A stretch of DNA of 64,000 nt. Source: Albugo candida (Eukaryota > Oomycota > Peronosporomycetes > Albuginales). A program made the position numbers and the translations under genes. Under the pieces are notes generated by a model. The model saw only the letters and a list, made by a program, of their open reading frames with translations. It had not been told where the DNA came from and made no database searches. The stretch spans positions 248,001-312,000 of the forward strand of contig JBDOQK010000035.1 of assembly GCA_040437565.1 (NCBI GenBank), given 5' to 3'. Every line of letters begins with the position of its first letter. The first letter of the stretch is position 1. Below are positions 1 to 9,954 of the stretch, piece after piece.

Positions 1-317
1 TCTCTTCATTCTGCTTAAAATCCCACGTTTTTGTAATCCAGACAGTTCCATGATCGACAAAAGTTATGCTAGAAGAAGTGCATTGTGCGCGCTATCTTGC
101 ATTTCTCAGCAGACGAAGACCTCCCTATAAATGTGAACAGAAATCTAATTCCGCCGGCAAAGGGAAAGTCGGAGTGTCAGTGATTGTATAGTTGTATATA
201 CTAGTTTCTGATTCACGATAACCTCCATAAACATATTTATATCATACTCAACGCACCTCTGAAGATCTTTAACAAAACGGAAACAGCAATCATTCCTTCG
301 TTGAACCTGCCGAAATA

Positions 318-2535
318 ATGACAGAGGAAGCGAATCCCAGCAATCTTTTCGAATGTCAAGCGATTTCCGAATCACAATCATTTAAAGAGAACAAGCAATC
401 GGACGAGAAAGATATAGAGAATGCCATACACTCTGAGATGCCATCCACTTTAGTCAAAAAAACGTTAGGACGAGAAGATTTTGATCAACGAAGACGTTCG
501 ACTGTGATTCCGTTTGATATTTCCTGTACGTGTTTGATAATATTGTTATAAATGCCATCTGATAAGTAAATCCATTCATTTGGACGCTATTAGCATTCAA
601 TTCTTCCCGAAAAGCATTCACAAGAGCGAATACTTCCGGCGTAAATCGATTTCGAAACAAGGATGATGCAAGTGAGTCTCTTTGTCCAGATGGTCGTAGC
701 TCAAATGGCGTGACAAAAGTACAATTGCAGTCGTCCGATGGCTCCACAGAACATGTTTCAACAGACAAGGGACCACCATGGAAGCATCTGATTCTCAAAA
801 TGACTGCGGCCACCGATGAAGATCTCATAACAAGCTTTCGATTCACAGATAAAGGAGGTGGAATTGGAAGAGATACCGAAAATATTGCGAGTATTCCAGC
901 AGATAAATCCCTCGCCAATCGAGATCACGCTCTTATTTTACATCGAGAAGATCGATTTTTCTTACGGAATGGAAATAATCAAAGCGGAACTTATGTACGA
1001 TTGACACCTTGTATGATGGAAGAAGAAAAATTGCAATGGCCACTTCTCAGAGATTGCTCTTTTCGATGCGGTAAATCCGATTTCGTGGTACTAAGTCATG
1101 ATGAGAATGCACAGACACTTGAGCTAGAAGCTGTCAGTGGGAAACTCGCCGGAGCCAAATTCAGTATTGACTGTCATGGTGGTGGAATTGGAAGGTCGAC
1201 GGAGAATGTTATTCATACTGGTGACGGTGAATTATCGAGAAAGCATGCGAAGATTATATTTGACGATCCAACTGCCAGATTCTACTTGTATGACTTGGAA
1301 TCGACGAATGGGACTTATATGCGACTTTGTGGTCCATATGACTTACCATTTCGACTCGAAAGCGGAGATGATTTGCTGATCTCACAGACGTGTTTAAGTG
1401 TCACTCATTTTGATTATGGTGTACATGAAAATATGGGAGCTCGAAAGTACATGGAGGACACGCACACTGTTATCCAAGATCTCCATATTGAATGTCTGAC
1501 AGAGCTGGGTTGGCATCCACAATCATATTTTGGTGTGTTTGATGGCCATGGCGGAGACCAAGCATCGAGTTTCATGAAGGAGCAACTTCATGTGACTATT
1601 GTTGACGAATTCTATCGACACAGAAATGTGTATGAGACGAAAGCACCGGACGCTGCTTCTGCTGTTATTTCAAATTTAGTGAAGAAGCAGATAGTGGCAG
1701 CTTTCGAAAGAACAGACAAGGATTTCCTAAAGGTATTGTGTGCTCTTCGTCTGAACCATTAGCTAAAGAAAAATAATCATGTAGAAATCTGATCGACCTC
1801 AAGCTGGCAGTACCGGAACCACAGTATTTATTGCCGGAAAGCGTTTGTTTGTGGCAAATGTAGGAGACTCGAGAACCATTTTGAGTCGTTCCGGTGAAGC
1901 TGTGCCGTTATCGAATGACCATAAACCAAATCGGCCCGATGAAGCCCAACGAATACGCGATATTGGAGGCTTTGTTATTCATGGCCGAATCATGGGCGAG
2001 CTAGCTGTATCACGAGCATTTGGAGACGCTCCATTCAAGATTCTAGACACTCCTTCCGAGCCTTTGATCGCATCTGGAGACGCAAACATTGGCTCAACGC
2101 TACAGAAAGCAGACGTTGATTCTCAGCTTACAATCAATCCAAGTGATATTCTAAAAGGACCACTCGTCATCTGCACTCCCGAAATCACCGAAACACACCT
2201 AACAGGCAAGTTTCTCACAAATTTTGAAGAAAAAGCTAATCATGGTTCCATTCAGACGAAGAAGAGTTTCTAGTGCTGGCGAGTGACGGGTTATTTGATG
2301 TGTTGGCCGATCAGGAAGTGGTCGATTTTGTGCGTGCAAAATTACTGCAAAGTCGAGACGTCCAGCGAACGACAGAGGTTTAAAGAGTGTCAATGTCATT
2401 CTTATCATTTTCTCATTATGTATGAAATGCACACAGGCTTTGGTACAGCACGCAATTGTGCATCAACGGTCTACCGACAACGTGACAGCGATCATCGTAC
2501 TTCTGAGAGACATAACGTTGTTGAAGAGGCTTTGA
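318..2535 (+). CDS. Protein phosphatase 2C with two N-terminal FHA domains
   Basis: Metal-dependent Ser/Thr phosphatase (PPM/PP2C) fused to phosphothreonine-binding FHA domains. I read five exons: 318-525, 594-1732, 1785-2205, 2256-2377 and 2437-2535, giving 662 residues with every junction in frame. A first FHA-like module lies near residue 158 (GGGIGR) and a canonical one near residue 265 (GGGIGR, SRKHAK, ESTNGTY). The PP2C domain follows with GARKYMEDTH, VFDGHGG (D386), GSTGTTV, ANVGDSR, SRAFGD and ASDGLFDVL. The metal-binding Asp and Gly residues look complete, so activity is expected. The third intron (2206-2255) has a GC-AG border, AG|GCAAGT...TTCAG|AC. It probably targets phosphatase activity to phosphorylated partners, as in FHA-PP2C proteins such as plant KAPP; the partner here is unknown. 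Phosphomannomutase starts 70 bp downstream on the same strand. Confidence 0.9.
2206..2255 (+). other. GC-AG intron in the FHA-PP2C gene
   Basis: The reading frame before 2205 (ETHLT) continues at 2256 (DEEEFLVLASDG) only if this 50-bp segment is removed. The donor is AG|GCAAGT, the usual context of rare GC-AG introns; the acceptor is TTCAG. The other introns in this gene begin with GT. Confidence 0.8.
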
Positions 2536-2605
2536 TGTTAATAAAATATAATGAGGATATCAACATGTACAGTGCGTTCAGTGGATCCTTGGTCTATTTT
2601 TCGTG

Positions 2606-3674
2606 ATGAACAAGCAAAATTCGCGGATCTTGGCACTTTTTGACGTCGATGGAACACTGACACCCGCACGAAAGGTATTTGGCTTGTTACAACGTGTTTG
2701 AAGAGTGTGACGTTCGTGTGAAGACAGCTACAAATGAAATGCGGGAACGACTGAGGCGTCTAAAAAGTCAAATCACAATCGGAGTGGTCGGCGGATCGGA
2801 TCTTTGCAAGCAGAAAGAACAGCTTGGAGAAGACGGTATGAAGGATCCACCGAAGCAATAAGACCAATTGTGACAAGCAGAGACGTAGTTGTCAATGAAT
2901 TTGATTACAGCTTTTCTGAAAATGGATTAGTGGCTTACCACAACGGAAGTCTCATTGGGGAGAAAGTAAGCTCTGTTTATTATATCACAGTGTGGAAGTG
3001 ATTCAAGTGTCAATGTTATCCAGAATCTCCGCGATGAGTATACCGACGCACAATTGAATCGATTCCTCGACTATGTGCTCATGTACATCGCGTCATCACA
3101 AATTCCAGTGAAAAGGTAGCGTCAGATCACTTGGTTCTTGCTCATTGGAATAACTATACCGATCTTTTTCACAGAGGCACTTTTGTTGAGTTTCGAATGG
3201 GAATGATAAATATCTCACCAATTGGACGCAATTGTTCTCAAAAAGAGAGAGATGCGTTCGAGCAATATGACAACATCCATCATGTGAGAAAGCACTTTGT
3301 GGAGGAGCTAAAAGACAAATTTGCCGACTACAATTTCGCTTACTCGATTGGAGGACAAGTATCACATCCGCTTCTGTGCACGAACGCGTATGGCTGACAA
3401 CTTTGACTGCAGATTTCATTCGACGTTTTTCCAAAAGGTTGGGACAAAACGTTTTGCTTGCAGTATATCGACCCAAAAGCTTATGACGAAATTCATTTCT
3501 TTGGCGATAAAACACAAGAGGTACACTGTCTCCGCGCTATCTGTCGCTCACGTCTCACGCTGATATCAATAGGGAGGGAATGACTATGAGATATTTCATC
3601 ATGAACGTACAATTGGTCATTCTGTGCGATCTCCGGAAGACACGTTACGCAATTTAGACGAATTGTTCCCGTGA
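2606..3674 (+). CDS. PMM: Phosphomannomutase
   Basis: Converts mannose-6-phosphate to mannose-1-phosphate in the cytosol, feeding GDP-mannose, glycoprotein and GPI-anchor synthesis. Seven exons fit: 2606-2674, 2724-2835, 2883-2965, 3024-3115, 3175-3358, 3413-3520 and 3573-3674, giving 249 residues (eukaryotic PMM is about 246). HAD-superfamily catalytic motif FDVDGT lies near the N terminus; [31 protein letters not shown] and [17 protein letters not shown] are characteristic of PMM1/PMM2. Six introns of 47-59 bp in a gene this small is dense. The border of the third intron (2966-3023) is the least certain, because an alternative 25-bp intron would also keep the frame. The stop lies 8 bp from the stop of the convergent Slu7 gene, so the transcripts must overlap or have almost no 3' UTR. 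Confidence 0.93.
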
Positions 3675-3682
3675 CAATTGCG

Positions 3683-5440
3683 TTAAGCATCCAAAAGGAC
3701 GTTTTTCCTTCCCAAAAACTCGGCCATCGGATCCTCTTCTCGTGATTTCAGCAATTTATACGCTTCCATGTCTTCTGCGGTAACATAAGATGATTCCATC
3801 GAATTATAATTCCGTTTTCGAATCGAAGAAGTTTGCTCTTTTCGTGCACGTTTGATCGCCTTCAAAAGCTTTTTCTGATCCAAGTCGGGCGCAATGGTCT
3901 CACCATACAAATCGGATCGTTTCGTCATCTTCTCACTTTTCAACGCATCAGTATCGCCGTCATCGTCATGGACGTTTTCGACACTTTCATACAATTGGCG
4001 AGATGATTCCAACGCTTGCTTCCCTTCTTGCCCTGTGCAATACGAATTCCGGACTTTGGAATGACAACAACTGTACCCCCACTGGAACTCGACACGATCA
4101 AACCAAGACCCCCACACACTCGTGTGATTGTTCTCATACACATCTTCGACGTATTTCGACTTGATTCGCGCTCGTTCCTGCCCATTAACGACACGTCCAT
4201 CGCGGGAATACTCGACATAGTGGTCACTCTGTGCCATCAACAATTCTTTTGGAGGTACTTTCAAATGGTTTTCGCCTCCGTACCTCTCCAAAATCTTTTG
4301 TCGACGCTCATGCTCCAACGTTTTCTTCTTTTCTTCGAATTGCTTCTTCAAAAATTCGGTTTGCGATGGATTTGCAATTGGATGGATATCTGTTCCTCGA
4401 GCGTGCGCTTCCCACGCAAACACTTGTGTGGACGCCAGCTTCTGTGCATCCCCCGTACAGCGAATCATGTTATCACCGATGAAGGCAGACTCGTCAATAC
4501 CAAGATCTGGATGCGGATTATCTCGCATGGAACGCGTCTTGGGGTCGTAATACGCGGAATCCGGATTCAAATTCCGCAAATATTTGGCTGTGTCTTCACG
4601 AATTCGAAGATTCCGAACTGTCGTCATCATCTGTGCACCGCCTACACCGCCTTGACGAGCCACTCGCTCTGCAAAAAGCGGTCCTTCTTCGCGATCGAGA
4701 AATTCTTCCTCTTCTGATTCGACAGCTGAGTCGTAATCAGAATCAGAATCAGAATTTTCTTGATCTGATTTTGGATGAGGAATGGTTTTGGCGGCTTGTC
4801 GATCGGCTGCGCGCTTTTGCTTCTTTTCGGCCGTCTCCTCCATCTGATTCCTTACTTTTTCCATCCTCAGTTGCTTCCGAGCGGCATCAACCTTCCCGTA
4901 TCGCTCTACTGTTTTCGCGTGCTCTCGAGGATCGTATCCAAGCCATTGATCTCGCTTCGCGTCGAACGCCAATTTCCCAAACTTCTGTGAGCGTACATCC
5001 AATAACATACGATCATCTTTGATATCCGTGTTGGTCTTCCACGCTCCCACTTTTCTGGGTCTCTCCACACACTCTTGAGTCTTGTGACTTGGAGCTCCAC
5101 AATTTTTACACGATCCTTTTTTCCATTTCGTACGCACACTCTTTTCCTGCTGTTGCGTTTGTGACTCCTTCCTTCCGTGAAGATAGATTTGATCGGCTTC
5201 TTGGGCGGATAATAAATGCAATTGATTTTGAAGCGTTTGATGTTTTAAAGAAGGTCCTGAATCACCCAAATACCATGGACGTTTGCTAATATAATCGGGA
5301 TTATGAGGATTGATGAGATTTCCTTCTGTGTCTTGCTCAGGAGGGAGAGTTCCATTTCTTCTGGCTTCATCAAGTTCTTTTTTCTTACGGAATTCGATGC
5401 CTGTGAGTCTCTCTGCGCCGGCGGATGCCATTTCTTCCAA
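3683..5440 (-). CDS. SLU7: Pre-mRNA splicing factor Slu7
   Basis: Second-step splicing factor that helps 3' splice-site choice in the nucleus. A single uninterrupted frame of 585 codons. It has the Slu7 N-terminal pattern (MASAGAERLTG, EARRNGTLPPE), the NPDYISKRPWYLG motif, a CX2CX4HX4C zinc knuckle at residues 111-124 (CKNCGAPSHKTQEC), then RPRKVGAWKT, WLGYDPREH and the C-terminal NNHTSVWGS, WGYSCCHS and NSYCTG blocks. An acidic/serine stretch lies near residues 225-250. Two start codons are possible, 5440 (MEEMASA) and 5431 (MASA); the second matches the usual family start better. Slu7 is a single-copy housekeeping protein. It is convergent with phosphomannomutase, and a broken CCZ1-like fragment sits within about 70 bp of its 5' end. 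Confidence 0.93.
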   Translation of the reverse strand: MEEMASAGAERLTGIEFRKKKELDEARRNGTLPPEQDTEGNLINPHNPDYISKRPWYLGDSGPSLKHQTLQNQLHLLSAQEADQIYLHGRKESQTQQQEKSVRTKWKKGSCKNCGAPSHKTQECVERPRKVGAWKTNTDIKDDRMLLDVRSQKFGKLAFDAKRDQWLGYDPREHAKTVERYGKVDAARKQLRMEKVRNQMEETAEKKQKRAADRQAAKTIPHPKSDQENSDSDSDYDSAVESEEEEFLDREEGPLFAERVARQGGVGGAQMMTTVRNLRIREDTAKYLRNLNPDSAYYDPKTRSMRDNPHPDLGIDESAFIGDNMIRCTGDAQKLASTQVFAWEAHARGTDIHPIANPSQTEFLKKQFEEKKKTLEHERRQKILERYGGENHLKVPPKELLMAQSDHYVEYSRDGRVVNGQERARIKSKYVEDVYENNHTSVWGSWFDRVEFQWGYSCCHSKVRNSYCTGQEGKQALESSRQLYESVENVHDDDGDTDALKSEKMTKRSDLYGETIAPDLDQKKLLKAIKRARKEQTSSIRKRNYNSMESSYVTAEDMEAYKLLKSREEDPMAEFLGRKNVLLDA

Positions 5441-5507
5441 TCAGTCGATCGCACGAGGGTGCACAGTTCCTTCTTCGATAAAAGATCTATAACATCATTT
5501 CCTCTAC

Positions 5508-5690
5508 AGTCATTTCAGTTGAAGAATTCTACCGTGGAAAGTTGCTGGACAGCAACTTACCGTCTTAAACTCAAGAATCGATGTACAAATTTGTCCGTTT
5601 ACGGGAATGGAATGCGTTGGAACATCTCGAAACCTCCAATATTGGTGTATGGGCTTCGTCTCAAGAGAGCGATTCCAAGTCGATTGATCT
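5508..5690 (+). pseudogene. Truncated CCZ1-like gene fragment next to a gap
   Basis: This segment matches part of the CCZ1-family gene at about 23,560-23,741 (FYRGKLL, SNLPS, MYKFVRLREWNALEH). The match is imperfect before 5583 and essentially exact from there to the gap. An in-frame stop after SNLPS breaks it. It could be a diverged duplicate or a chimeric contig end; the point differences in the first 50 bases favour a real duplicate. Confidence 0.7.
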
Positions 5691-5790
5691 NNNNNNNNNN
5701 NNNNNNNNNNNNNNNNNNNNNNNNNNNNNNNNNNNNNNNNNNNNNNNNNNNNNNNNNNNNNNNNNNNNNNNNNNNNNNNNNNNNNNNNNN
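5691..5790. other. Assembly gap (100 N)
   Basis: One of twelve runs of exactly 100 N. The others start at 15603, 18352, 21915, 24824, 28160, 29013, 42071, 47501, 50222, 56328 and 60766. The fixed size marks gaps of unknown length, so distances across them are not real. Confidence 0.98.
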
Positions 5791-8700
5791 CACGAAAAAC
5801 AACAAAGTTTGATAGGGTCAGATGGAAGTTAGGCTTCTGGAAGTTGGTTGTGTTTCGGGGCTAAAGCTTGCTTTTGACTGCTACGAAAGTACCTTAGCCG
5901 CACCACTCGCCGTGTTATCGTCAAGACGAGCGCTGGATAGCAATAGCGATGGAGTTCTACGTCGAGGAACTTTTCTATCCTTTGCAAGTTTGTTGAGCGT
6001 AATAAGACATACAATTGAGCGAGTCTGTAGCCATTCTCCAGAATCAGTTGTAGCAAGAGAGAGTGTTTGATCCATTGCATTGGAGTCAAGAGAAATCCCG
6101 TTGCAAGGGCTTTGTGAATTTCCTATTCGATATGAACGGGATTCTTTGCTAGGGTGTTTAATCAATGTTTGGCTGAGTAAGGGTGAAAGGCTACAACAGA
6201 CTTAGTTTTTCTTGATGAAGGGGGTGTCAATCACGATACAAATAAGAAAGGAATGTGTTAGAAACAGCCAAGAAACCGAAGAAATAAGTAAAATTAAACG
6301 TTTGTAGCGTGAAGACTTACATGGCTTGGGTGATCAATCTGGATACAACCCTCTCAGGAAAGCGTAACGTGACGATAACTTTGCTTGTGGATGATCAGAG
6401 CAGCTTGTGATGCAGCGGGCCAGCGATACTGGAAACAAGGATGTGCTTATTGAATAAACCAACGAATCAGAGAACCGACAAGTGTGCGAGCAATCTGCTG
6501 ACGTATGTATATTTTTTAAAGGAGTCGACGAAGCAGATGTGCCCGATCTCTATTCAACAAGCCAATGCAGATTCACAGTGCAGGAGCGTGATCGGGACAT
6601 CGTCGCTGCAATGAGTCTATGGCAACTCAGACACTTATCGAAGAAGCGCCTCAGTCGTCAGAAGCCTTGGTATATTAGCAAGTTGTTCGCAGAACATCTT
6701 CCTCACCCTCCATCATATCATATTGTTCTCATAGCTTCTTCCATTATGCATACTGGAAGAGATACTCGATCTGGCGTGCATGTGAAATCCGCTTCAAGAG
6801 AGATGGTTAATCTCCCCAAAGATTTGAATGGAGGTGCTACCACATTGTAGCAAGGATCAAAATGGTCAAATGTTGTGTACCGCCCTGTTTCGCACCCCGC
6901 ATGCGAACAAACGGAAGAGTATTATGATCACGGCGGACAACAATATTGGTATGGTGAGCGCCTCAAAGTTTGTCGTGTTTTCGAGTATACTGTAACACTA
7001 CAGCTTACTTTGGATCCTCGCAGAAATACTTTCTAGAAACCCAGTCACATACGGTGCACATATCTGCCTCTGAAGAATTGCACGATGATTTAATCCACGG
7101 CATTGTATATGGCTGCGACCAGCGCCTTCAAGCAAGCTACTTCCAAGCAGGATTCGTTACCATTGAATTTCTCAGTACCCTTGCTCGGATTCCAATTCAA
7201 ATTCATTGCACGACGTCGACAACACTGAGCACCACCATCATGACGACGTAAACCATCATCAATCAATATCTTACGACGACTGTACGAAGTTCAGTTGTAA
7301 TTGAGCGACATCTTATCTTGCCAAGAATCAAACTTGTCTGGACGCCAACATTTCGACACAAAGGTAGACCCTGTTACATGACCAACCCCTCTTCCTTCTG
7401 AAGCCTTTTATGAAGGCTACTTTCTTCAACAGCATTTTTCGTCAATTTGAAAAGTTCAGGAAGACAGCAGCACTATGTGAGAATTGCCTTGCATCCTTTT
7501 GCGGCTACTGGCCCCGGGCTCAAGTTCTGAATTATCGCCAACTATTTGTTAGAGATGCGATACTGTCACCAATCTTGCGCTTGCGTGATCCTTCCGTCGC
7601 GGGAAAATCATATCAATTAGCTTCTTTGCATCATGACAGCAAATCGTCCCAGGTCTTCCCGATAACGTAATGCGGGAATGTGGCGCCATAGTACGTGGAG
7701 GGATCTTCTGCAGACATAATAGTTTGCGTATGAAGGATCGGAAATCATACCCAACTTCCGCAGCGTTCGTGGCTCCAATGACAGAGATGCCGTACAAAAG
7801 CTCGCACTCAGACATCGGTCGACCACTTTCTCTTCTTGCCGATTCCTGTGAACCCCATATGAAAGCTCAGTTATCAAGACTTTGCTGAATAAAAAGCGAA
7901 GATTTTCTGGACCGAGCACTGATATAAGACGCCAGATGTGATGGACTGCATCATTATCAAGAAAGTTGAAGTGTCGTAGTTTCACCACACGTTCTCATCT
8001 CAGATTAGCAATATCATGAGGAAGTAGTGAAGATAGCGCTGTCAATGATCGCTATTGGGACTCGTTCACAAATACTGGGAAGTAAATCCCTTTTCATAGG
8101 TCTGCTGAACCTCTTCGAATATACATTAGCCATAATTCCTCACGTGACCACTTGGGCACTCAGGAACCATCCATTTGTCATACCACATAACTGTTCTATC
8201 ACAAGCTAGACATATTGCTGTTCGATGGCAACCACATTGGTCGCAGGATTGATAGCTGTGACACACAATGCCATGGTAGTATGTCGAATAATTTGGCCAC
8301 CACGTGTTCGAACACCTTCCAAGTCTCCACCCGCTTCATTCCTCAAGCAGACGCCAGTCGACTTGACGTTTTGTGGTTCACATTACTGACATTAAGTTTG
8401 GTGTGGCCACATTACATGTTGAGCTCTTAGGTTGCCAGATGGCAGAATCTCCTTGATCGCGACAGAAGGAGCTACCTAGGGTCCGCTGTCTCCCACATTG
8501 GGAAAAGAAGGCGATTTTCTCATACAGATAGCTATCAGCTCATCGTTCAGCTGAATAGAAGAGCAACGTTACTTCCTTAAACTTGAGGCAATCGAACACT
8601 CGAGGAGGATATAATGTCGCATTACTTAACTTTCAAGATCTTGGCGCAAGCGCGCATCGTACTTTGTAATCATTTACTGAATGGTTAGCTTAAATTATCG

Positions 8701-8865
8701 CAATCAAACGTTCGAAAACCTTTTTTTTTGTACACATCCTCGTTTAGACGAGAAATCGAACGCTTGTGTAGTTTGATCGTGGATATTCGCTTCTTAAGTT
8801 GATTTAAATAGCGGGTAGGTTTCACAGAAGTCAGCTGCGAAAGGACTGATATCCCACTTTCTCGC

Positions 8866-9954
8866 ATGGACCTAGAAGTGATCACTTTTAAATTTACGGC
8901 AAACATGAGAGGTCTCGCTTTTCAACTTTACGCTCTCCAGCTTTTTTCAAAAGCCCAGCTATCGTATACCATCGACATCTTTCAACTAGAAACATTCGAA
9001 AATAGCGTTGTAGCACTTTGTGCACACAATATTGGGCCAGGATCGTGGGACATCCCCTATTCTTACACTTTGGATGGAAACAAGAACTATGGCACGCTAA
9101 ATATAGCGGGGCTTTCGGATCGTAACACAGGTAAACTTTTAGCCAAATCTAATGACGCTTCTTCAACAGATTCATCAGCCTGTTGCTTTGGATTTCCACG
9201 CAAACGTTCAGGAAATGAAGATCTACTACAAGGTAAACAAGGTTCAGAATACGGAAAAGAACATCTCGTTCAACCATTGGTGCTCTCAGAAACTGTGATG
9301 ATAAAAATAATTGAAAAGGAAACGGAAAAACATGGATTGAGCCCCAACGATGTACATCTCACATACCAATGGTCTGAGAAGGATGGTCCACAATTACATA
9401 TCAAACCTCAAACACTTCCTTACACCGCGTATACCTTATCCTTTGAAAACGGTATGCTAGGTCTTATACTGGCTAAAATCAGATTCGATGCATCCCTTTC
9501 TAGGGACGAATTAATGATGAATGAAGTTCAAAACCTGTATTTCGACTTTGGAAAACTGGCAACCACAGTACCGGAGAAAATGTATAACGTAATCACGCGC
9601 AGACTAAAAAATAAGGGGGGCATTGACATTGTCGATACGAAACGCATGACCTTCAATTGCCCGAAAAAAAAAGCGGAATTGAAATCCTTAATGCCAAGCA
9701 TTACATTTGAATTCAGGTCCAAGTTATTACTTCGTTCTTACATCTTATCAAGCGAGGAATACATTCAGGAATACATTGAAGAGGTCACCGAACAAAGAGT
9801 TGGGAATGAAGTCCATAAAAATTTGTGCTACTTAACACTTGTACCGCACAACAAGCCTGATTGGATTATCGGAGCTACGTTTGCCAAACAATTATCCCCC
9901 AAAATACGATGGCTTCCTGGCCGTAGACTGGGAAAGCTTGAAGTTATCTTTTAA
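8866..9954 (+). CDS. Pepsin-fold-like protein lacking catalytic motif, repeat-embedded (copy A)
   Basis: Single-exon gene of 362 residues, paralogous to 31,307-32,383. The C-terminal half resembles the C-lobe of A1 aspartic proteases: YFDFGKLATTVPEKMY sits where active enzymes have D-T/S-G followed by ...P..VY, then a FNCP cysteine, MPSITFEF, EEYI, LCYLTL and finally DWIIGATFAK in the place of the W-I-L-G-D-x-F-L motif. The catalytic tripeptide is DFG, and no DTG is visible in the N-terminal half, so it is predicted to be non-proteolytic. The N terminus (from the second Met, MRGLAFQLYALQLF) is moderately hydrophobic and could be a weak signal peptide, but this is uncertain. The frame is intact inside a wholly decayed repeat, which suggests selection. 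A host-interaction role is inference. I know no named family for it. Confidence 0.7.
   Translation: MDLEVITFKFTANMRGLAFQLYALQLFSKAQLSYTIDIFQLETFENSVVALCAHNIGPGSWDIPYSYTLDGNKNYGTLNIAGLSDRNTGKLLAKSNDASSTDSSACCFGFPRKRSGNEDLLQGKQGSEYGKEHLVQPLVLSETVMIKIIEKETEKHGLSPNDVHLTYQWSEKDGPQLHIKPQTLPYTAYTLSFENGMLGLILAKIRFDASLSRDELMMNEVQNLYFDFGKLATTVPEKMYNVITRRLKNKGGIDIVDTKRMTFNCPKKKAELKSLMPSITFEFRSKLLLRSYILSSEEYIQEYIEEVTEQRVGNEVHKNLCYLTLVPHNKPDWIIGATFAKQLSPKIRWLPGRRLGKLEVIF

Noticed and set aside
2966-2990. A 25-bp intron in phosphomannomutase
   Set aside because: It would keep the frame, but the 58-bp intron 2966-3023 has an ordinary size, a better acceptor, and gives the normal family length.
8866-9954. 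RXLR or Crinkler effector assignment for the repeat-embedded genes
   Set aside because: No RXLR, EER or LFLAK/LXLFLAK motif is visible in either protein, and the signal peptide is weak.
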